Shown: positions 15,923 through 22,508 of the stretch, in pieces
Layout: each line of letters begins with the position of its first letter
How positions within the stretch are numbered: position 1 is the stretch's first letter
Assembly: GCA_934446565.1 (NCBI GenBank)
Contig: CAKSEO010000039.1
Location: forward strand, 1 to 22,508
Reading direction: 5' to 3'
DNA: 22,508 nucleotides
DNA from: an uncultured Oscillospiraceae bacterium
GTDB taxonomy: Bacteria; Bacillota; Clostridia; Oscillospirales; Ruminococcaceae
The notes under the pieces: model-generated
Seen by the model: only the letters and a program-made list of their open reading frames with translations
Database searches by the model: none
What the model was told of the DNA's origin: nothing
Made by a program: the position numbers and the translations under genes

Positions 15923-17347
15923 TTACAGATTTTCATCGATCCACTTTGCGCGGTTATTGATGAACTTACGGAGATACAGCACCTGGTCGAGATAGGTGTT
16001 GTAGTTTTTCATCGTAAGTGGCTGGAATCCGTTGGCTATTCCGAGGGTGTTCCATATCTCGAAATTTTCTTCTGCGGATGGCATTACGAGAGGCTTGTAG
16101 GCGTCTATCGTGCCAAGCGCGGTATTCACCATCGTATCGCGGACTTCATTCCAGCGTGCGCGCGCTTTGCTGCGGAAATTCTCGTCCGTCATGAGGTAGT
16201 TGAACCAGGTAACGCCGATATAGCTGCTGCTGTCCATGCTGCCTATCGTAGCCCAGTCGTCGTATCTCGGGTTATCCATGTACATGTTGCCGAATGCCAG
16301 GTCGAAATCCCATATCGGACCCATTTCCAGGCGGCTCAGCGTGGGCTTAGTGATATAGCAGCTGCGGCGGAAGCAGGAATCCAGATTATATGTCAGCTCG
16401 TGGACAAGGAACCAGTCGATGAACGTATCGACATTGATGTACTTTCCGTAGTTGTCGAGCGTTGTTATTGCCGTGTCAGCCTTGCACATGTAGTCATAGA
16501 TGAAGTCGAAGTGTTTCTGCGTCCACTGGTAGTCCGCCTGAGGATCCTCCTCTGTGTCGGGACTCTTTATCTTGATGTTGACTCCGCAGCCGGAAGGGAG
16601 ATTGAAGTAGTTCCAGCCCTCTTTGTCAACGTTGGGGTCGGCGCCGCCGATTTCAAGCAGGTAGCCTGTCTCGACATTCGCAAGGCTGTCGTCTATCGCG
16701 AGCCGTGAGGTTTTAACTTCAAGCTGTTCGCCTAGGGTATACACGCCCTGGTAAATTCCGTTCATGTAGACATCCACCGGGATAGCATGCGGAACGAACC
16801 GAAATGTTCCCAGCGAGCGCGCCATTTCGAACGCGGTAGTATTCCTCAGCAGGGATTCGTCGGCGTAGTTTGCCAGCAGCACCCAGCGTTTCGCTTCGGA
16901 CATCCCCAGCAGTGAGGTCTTGTCATCCAGCTTTATTTTGTACGGCTTTTTGGGCCATTCCCAGGTGGAGTGACCTCTGCCGCGAATCTTTCCGGTGAGG
17001 ACCTCGGTGCTTTCGTATTTTCCATCAGTCATACCTGCGTCTATCTGCACTGTACAGTCAGCGTATTCGTCCTTGGCGAGCGATGCGGGGTCGTCGGCGG
17101 TGAGGTAGACTGCGGGTATCAGCTTATCTGTCTCCTGCCCGAAGCTGCCGGGTATTTCGCGGGTCATGACGCTCCAGCCCTCAGACCTCGGAGTATAGTT
17201 CGTGGGGATATACTCATCAGAGATGGGGATAACGCGTCCGTCTCCGTCACGTGTGTATTTATCAGCGCTTTCCGTTTCCGGCTTTGAGCAGCCGACGAGC
17301 AGCATAACGGCTGCAAGGGCTGCGGCGCAGGTCTTTCTGAGATTCAC
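15923..17347 (-). CDS. CotH-family protein, predicted lipoprotein
   Basis: Extracytoplasmic CotH-like protein of 474 residues. Residues 1-20 form a signal peptide with lipobox LLVGC, so C20 should be lipid-anchored. The CotH core is clear: GKIRGRGHSTWEWPKKPYKI (about 119-138), KRWVLLANYADESLLRN (153-169), VHELTYNLDS (315-324) and GPIWDFDLAFGN (343-354), the last resembling the metal-binding segment of this kinase-fold family. CotH of Bacillus phosphorylates spore-coat proteins; anaerobic Clostridia also have CotH domains on extracellular and cellulosome-type proteins. No dockerin, carbohydrate module or partner coat gene is seen here, so the substrate is open. I choose GTG 17347 because GGAGG lies 9 bases upstream. 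It has a perfect promoter and its own terminator, so it is probably monocistronic. Confidence 0.88.
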   Translation of the reverse strand: MNLRKTCAAALAAVMLLVGCSKPETESADKYTRDGDGRVIPISDEYIPTNYTPRSEGWSVMTREIPGSFGQETDKLIPAVYLTADDPASLAKDEYADCTVQIDAGMTDGKYESTEVLTGKIRGRGHSTWEWPKKPYKIKLDDKTSLLGMSEAKRWVLLANYADESLLRNTTAFEMARSLGTFRFVPHAIPVDVYMNGIYQGVYTLGEQLEVKTSRLAIDDSLANVETGYLLEIGGADPNVDKEGWNYFNLPSGCGVNIKIKSPDTEEDPQADYQWTQKHFDFIYDYMCKADTAITTLDNYGKYINVDTFIDWFLVHELTYNLDSCFRRSCYITKPTLSRLEMGPIWDFDLAFGNMYMDNPRYDDWATIGSMDSSSYIGVTWFNYLMTDENFRSKARARWNEVRDTMVNTALGTIDAYKPLVMPSAEENFEIWNTLGIANGFQPLTMKNYNTYLDQVLYLRKFINNRAKWIDENL

Positions 17348-17385
17348 AAAAAAGCACCTCCGGCAGAATTGGTTCTCTAACACTA

Positions 17386-17414
17386 ATTATATACTATTCT
17401 CTATTTTATGTCAA
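17386..17414 (-). promoter_or_regulatory. Perfect sigma-A promoter of the CotH-like gene
   Basis: On the minus strand TTGACA (17409-17414), 17 bases, TATAAT (17386-17391). Start is expected near 17379, with a leader of about 32 bases. A housekeeping promoter argues against strictly sporulation-specific expression. Confidence 0.85.
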
Positions 17415-17481
17415 CAGTCTTTGAAAAATTTGTATAATTTAAACAATATGCCCCTCCTGTTATGTGTAAAATAACGCACTA

Positions 17482-17508
17482 AGTCCCGAAACACAACGTT
17501 CCGGGACT
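17482..17508 (-). terminator. Terminator of the aspS-sigma-membrane protein unit
   Basis: AGTCCCGAAAC (17482-17492) pairs with GTTCCGGGACT (17498-17508) with one mismatch and a 5-base loop. It lies 5 bases past the stop of the minus-strand membrane protein gene. The following sequence on that strand is only moderately T-rich (TTATTTTAC). Confidence 0.6.
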
Positions 17509-17513
17509 GTCAA

Positions 17514-19775
17514 CTATTTTATGATGGAATTTCCGCTTATCAGGGTGAGTACGCCGTCCACAAATGCAGCGGCTGTGTAGCCGGTGCGGTCGTCGTAGAG
17601 CGTGTGCAGGCTGCGTGAGCGTCCAAGCTCCGCAAATTCGTCAACAACGGAAACGCCGTCAAAGTACCTATAAGCTGCACCGGAGCAGTCTGTCCCATTG
17701 ATAATGAAGCAGTTCACGCCGTCAAATCGGAAGCTTTCCAGCTCGGAGGCGCTCAGCGCCTTGGCGAAGCTATCCGCCTGGACTGTTTTGCCGTTTTCAA
17801 GCTTATAAAGCGTCAATGTAAGTCCGGTTCTGCCGACTGCGCCGCAGAGTGCGTATTCTCCGTTTACCGCTCCCTCGGCTGACGTAAGGTCGAGTGCTTT
17901 AGGGGAGGAGGGGTCGCTGATATCTGCCGCCATCACGGTGGAGCCGTTGTTCCCGACGTATACTATGTTGTCGCTTATCCGCAGTCGATCTACTTCTCCG
18001 CCGGTGGTGAACGCTCCGAGCGGCTTCAGGTCGCTTCCGCGGAGGTACACGGTAACTCCGCCGTCGGATTTTTCCGCGTCAGCAACTACGCCGTTTCCGG
18101 CTGCACATGCAGTGACCTCCGGAACGGCTATGCTGGTAAGCTCCCCGCCGTCCATGGTGATGAGCACAGAGCCATTTTCAGCGTCCATTGCGGCGGTCAG
18201 GAACTCCGCACCGCTGTACACAGGAGCGCCCAGCGCAGCAAGATGATTCAGCTGTTCGCCCGATTCGGCGGAATATTCTCCCCAGACCGCGTAGCTGCAT
18301 CCGTTAGCCGAGCCGTTCACTGCTATTTCAGCAGGTGAGAGCGCGGAAACCTCTCCATTTTTCGAGGTCCACGGGAGGTATTCCAGCGTGTCGTCAACTG
18401 TGAATGATTTCGTGAATCCCGGTGTGTAGACGCTGCCAAGGCGGACGATATTATCATCGCAGAAAATATCCGTAAGCGTTCCGGACTGCCCGGAGCGCCA
18501 GTTCTCGCCGTTTTCGTCAAGTCCCATCAGACCGCATTCAGTCTCACCGGAATAAACTGCGGTCACGCCCGAGTCGTTCTGCATTACCTTTACGAATTCA
18601 GCGCCGTCCGGCGGAATTATCTGCGCCGTAAGCACGCCGGAATCCAGAGGGTACACGCCGATACCGTCAGGCTCCGCCGTCCATAGCGTGTTCCCGCTGC
18701 TGAAAACTCCGAGATGTTCGCCGGAGGATATCAGCATGTCGCCGAAAACCTGCTCGTTTTCCGACAGTTTCTGCGTGTATTCGCTGCTTATTCTTCCGTT
18801 GGAATACGCGGTGTAAATTTCCGAGAATATCGCGGCGTTATCTGCCGCAAAATTAAGGTTAGCTCCCGAGCTGTCCGCAGACTTGAATCCGAGAGTATCC
18901 AGCACTGGTCCGAGCGCAAACAGCACCGCCGCACCGACTGCTGCGGATATTATTGCGTTCCTGCGGGCTTTTGGGGGATCCTCAACTGTTTCTTCCGGCT
19001 GAGCGGAGCTTTCAGGCGGAGTTTCTTCCTCAGCCTTGCGGCGTTTGCGTTGGCGCGCGGTGTACTTTTCGTCAGGTTCATCCTCGATCTCAGCGGCTAC
19101 TCCAAGCTCCTCCGCAAGGTCGTCGATTGTGCGCTTTTTCTGACGTGCAGTGAACATCACTGGCTGGATAAGCCCGTCTGATTCAGCGGAACCGCTTGTT
19201 TCATCGGAATCGGAGGATATGTCGTCCGTAACGGTACGGCGCTTTTTCTGGCGGGCAGTTTTGACAGGTTTCCTGTTATTTTCGTATTCCTCTGGTGTTT
19301 CTGAGATCTCCGGCTCACTAGGTTCATCGGCAGGGGCGGTTTCTGCGGCAGCCGCCTTTTGCTGAGGTTCTACTGTATTTTCCTCATTTCCGGAAGCAGC
19401 CGCTTCGAGCTCGCCGGAGTCGATGCGCATGGTTATCGTGTGCTCCCACAGCTGGCGCGCGGTGTAGAGCATGCGGGTGTAATCTTTCGGGGTAAGCCCG
19501 GAGCCATCCAGCGTAACGATAAGGGTCTGGAGGTTCATATCCGGGTGCTCCTCGATTTTGGAGATGGCTTCGTCTGGTGCGCCACAGCCTTTCAGCAGGT
19601 ACAGGAAATCCGCAGAGCCTATCCCGAGAGAACGCAGGCGGTTAAGAAATGTGAACGCGTCCAGTTCCGGCGGAGCGGCGTTTTCGTCCATCAGGCATAC
19701 TGCGATATTCTGCGGCAGCAGGCTTTCGGGTATCACCTTTTCAAGCATAAGATCGCGTATTTCGGAAACCGTCAC
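17514..19775 (-). CDS. Single-pass membrane protein with TARQKKR repeats, possible anti-sigma factor
   Basis: 753 residues; I know no named family for it. Residues 1-125 are helical and soluble. Residues 126-270 form an acidic, Pro/Glu-rich linker carrying three basic repeats, TARQKKR at 173 and 209 and TARQRKR at 239; a related TARQLW occurs at 105. One membrane helix (about 272-296) follows, and residues ~300-753 form an outer domain of repeated beta-rich units (such as DNIVYVGNNGSTVMAADISD) resembling a beta-propeller. It starts at GTG with AGGAGG 9 bases upstream and follows an ECF-like sigma gene by 31 bases. The topology (inner tail, helix, outer sensor) and position fit a sigma-controlling membrane sensor, but the N-terminus shows no known anti-sigma motif, so this role is inferred. 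Confidence 0.6.
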   Translation of the reverse strand: MTVSEIRDLMLEKVIPESLLPQNIAVCLMDENAAPPELDAFTFLNRLRSLGIGSADFLYLLKGCGAPDEAISKIEEHPDMNLQTLIVTLDGSGLTPKDYTRMLYTARQLWEHTITMRIDSGELEAAASGNEENTVEPQQKAAAAETAPADEPSEPEISETPEEYENNRKPVKTARQKKRRTVTDDISSDSDETSGSAESDGLIQPVMFTARQKKRTIDDLAEELGVAAEIEDEPDEKYTARQRKRRKAEEETPPESSAQPEETVEDPPKARRNAIISAAVGAAVLFALGPVLDTLGFKSADSSGANLNFAADNAAIFSEIYTAYSNGRISSEYTQKLSENEQVFGDMLISSGEHLGVFSSGNTLWTAEPDGIGVYPLDSGVLTAQIIPPDGAEFVKVMQNDSGVTAVYSGETECGLMGLDENGENWRSGQSGTLTDIFCDDNIVRLGSVYTPGFTKSFTVDDTLEYLPWTSKNGEVSALSPAEIAVNGSANGCSYAVWGEYSAESGEQLNHLAALGAPVYSGAEFLTAAMDAENGSVLITMDGGELTSIAVPEVTACAAGNGVVADAEKSDGGVTVYLRGSDLKPLGAFTTGGEVDRLRISDNIVYVGNNGSTVMAADISDPSSPKALDLTSAEGAVNGEYALCGAVGRTGLTLTLYKLENGKTVQADSFAKALSASELESFRFDGVNCFIINGTDCSGAAYRYFDGVSVVDEFAELGRSRSLHTLYDDRTGYTAAAFVDGVLTLISGNSIIK

Positions 19776-19806
19776 TGGCGTTCACCTCCTGTTTTGGATT
19801 TGTTGT

Positions 19807-20274
19807 TCAATCAAGTTCGAAAGCTGTCAGCACCTTTTCCAGCGTTTTGTTGACATTGGTCGAGCTGAGCCCGGTGTAAAGCGTTATCTCATCAGGCTGG
19901 AGCCTGGCTCCGATGTACATGCTCGCGACCATCCGCTCGGTGTCGCTAAGTCTTGTAAACTCCGCGATGACATCGAATTTTGCCTGCGGATCACGCTCCT
20001 GCACGGGACTTTCTTTCAGCCGCATGCGGATACGGGCGCAGAGATTCCGCAGCATGAACGCGCGGAACGCCTCCTCGCTGCGCAGCTTGTTTATCGCCGA
20101 CATGCCGTCCCGGGCAGAAGCTGTGACAAGCTCCACCGCGTCAGCGTCGTCGCACAGGGTATAAAAAGCGGTGTAGTACATCTCGCGGTAAACCGTTTCG
20201 TAGAGCTGCGCGAACGCTTTTGTGCCGCCATTCGCCGCAAGTTCTGAAAGTTCCTTGTATTCCCGCTTATCCAT
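19807..20274 (-). CDS. ECF-like RNA polymerase sigma factor
   Basis: Small protein of 155 residues with the two-part build of ECF sigma factors. Residues about 19-80 (AFAQLYETVYREMYYTAFYT onwards, then EAFRAFMLRNLCARIR) look like region 2. Residues about 105-152 (LSDTERMVASMYIGARLQPD, then EITLYTGLSSTNVNKTLEKV) look like the region 4 helix-turn-helix. Region 2 is divergent, with VTAS where most ECF factors have the DxVQE(V/T)F motif, so promoter melting may differ. GGCGGT lies 8 bases before the ATG. It starts 19 bases after aspS and is followed by the repeat-bearing membrane protein, a typical sigma/regulator pair layout. It would direct polymerase to a small regulon, perhaps including its own unit; no matching second promoter is evident here. 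Confidence 0.75.
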   Translation of the reverse strand: MDKREYKELSELAANGGTKAFAQLYETVYREMYYTAFYTLCDDADAVELVTASARDGMSAINKLRSEEAFRAFMLRNLCARIRMRLKESPVQERDPQAKFDVIAEFTRLSDTERMVASMYIGARLQPDEITLYTGLSSTNVNKTLEKVLTAFELD

Positions 20275-20293
20275 AACTACACCGCCTGTTTTA

Positions 20294-22069
<1,776 letters not shown>

Positions 22070-22122
22070 AAAAAATGTTCCTTCTTTCTTTTGATATACC
22101 GGAAAAATCCGCATTATTTTTA

Positions 22123-22151
22123 ATTATATCATTATTTCCGGCATTTTTCAA
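22123..22151 (-). promoter_or_regulatory. Promoter of the aspS unit
   Basis: On the minus strand TTGAAA (22146-22151), 17 bases, TATAAT (22123-22128). Eleven of twelve consensus positions match. An inverted repeat CCGGAAA (22099-22105) / TTTCCGG (22135-22141) brackets the -10 box and the start point and could be an operator. I see no T-box-like leader; the leader is only about 50 bases. Confidence 0.75.
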
Positions 22152-22222
22152 GTGGAAAACAATAAAATGTTGAAATAATGTGCAAAAAACTATAATTTAG
22201 GCGGGTAGTGCTAAATTAGCAG

Positions 22223-22466
22223 GCGCCCCCAATCGGGAGTCAAGGGGGGCGCGCCCCCCTTGCAGGTCGAGGGCAGCGCCCTCGTCGCCGTAGGCGAAAC
22301 CTCCGCGCGGAGCGCGGCTACTCTGCGCGCTGGCGCGCAGTAACTCCGTGCGAAGCACGGAATAACGCAAAAAAAGCGCTAAAGGGGCGCGGGGGGAAAA
22401 CAAGAGTTTTCCCCCGCTGGGCGTAGGACGTGATATCCTCCAAAACAGTCCAGTGGACTGTTTTGG
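22223..22466. repeat. Array of back-to-back hairpins
   Basis: This gene-free stretch is mostly consecutive perfect inverted repeats: a 22-base palindrome CAAGGGGGGCG/CGCCCCCCTTG (22241-22262); CGAGGGC/GCCCTCG (22268-22284); TCGCC/GGCGA (22285-22297); CTCCGC/GCGGAG (22301-22312); CTGCGCGC/GCGCGCAG (22323-22340); TCCGTGC/GCACGGA (22345-22361); GGGGGAAAAC/GTTTTCCCCC (22392-22415); and CCAAAACAGTCC/GGACTGTTTTGG (22440-22466). Several share edges with no gap. No coding frame inside is credible. It resembles a composite intergenic repeat rather than a single terminator; the last two hairpins lack adjoining T-runs. Confidence 0.75.
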
Positions 22467-22508
22467 AATAAGTGTTTATCCATTTGGAAAGGCACTCAAT
22501 AAAACTGT

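Noticed and set aside
22197..22403. 68-codon open frame on the minus strand across the hairpin array
   Set aside because: Its residues simply reflect palindromic GC-rich repeats; there is no RBS and no family resemblance.
22223..22466. CRISPR array as an explanation for the repeated hairpins
   Set aside because: The units differ from each other, are inverted rather than direct repeats, and there are no spacers of regular length and no cas genes.

Overview
The window looks like chromosomal DNA of a gut-type low-to-mid GC Clostridium relative (Bacillota, probably Oscillospiraceae/Ruminococcaceae). The signs are a Bacillota-like F-type ATP synthase operon, strong GGAGG ribosome binding sites, frequent GTG/TTG starts, textbook sigma-A promoters (TTGACA-N17-TATAAT), a CotH-family lipoprotein and PucR/LysR regulators. 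The genus is an inference; no rRNA or marker other than aspS and atp genes is present.

Layout. 1-113: stacked hairpins forming terminators. 114-1319 (-): PucR-type regulator. 1421-3433 (-): a 670-residue protein with a PI3/PI4-kinase-like domain and an effector-like N-terminus. 3434-3744: AT-rich divergent promoter region. 3745-4422 (+): YoaK/DUF1275 membrane protein. 4474-10743 (+): ATP synthase operon in the order a, c, b, (delta C-domain)-alpha, gamma, beta, epsilon, closed by a strong terminator. 10798-11679 (-): LysR regulator. 11680-12051: a possible structured RNA and a terminator. 12052-14136 (-): a hybrid sensor kinase gene broken by two stops, a deletion of the phospho-acceptor region and a frameshift. 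14389-15732 (-): MATE efflux pump behind a perfect promoter and a leader terminator. 15923-17347 (-): CotH-like lipoprotein. 17514-22069 (-): apparent operon aspS, ECF-like sigma factor, single-pass membrane protein with three TARQ(K/R)KR repeats and a propeller-like outer domain. 22200-22466: an array of about eight back-to-back hairpins.

The most unusual thing is the ATP synthase. No separate delta (atpH) gene is present in its usual place between b and alpha. Instead the alpha gene starts with about 90 codons that resemble the C-terminal, b-binding domain of delta, followed by a normal alpha. The delta N-terminal six-helix domain is absent from the window. The c subunit also carries a signal-like segment and an acidic, proline-containing extension. 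Together these suggest a rebuilt peripheral stalk and an altered c-ring. The c-subunit ion-site residues favour protons over sodium.

The three genes on the right (aspartyl-tRNA synthetase, sigma factor, membrane protein) probably form a transcription unit in which the membrane protein may sense the envelope and control the sigma factor; that role is inferred only from context.
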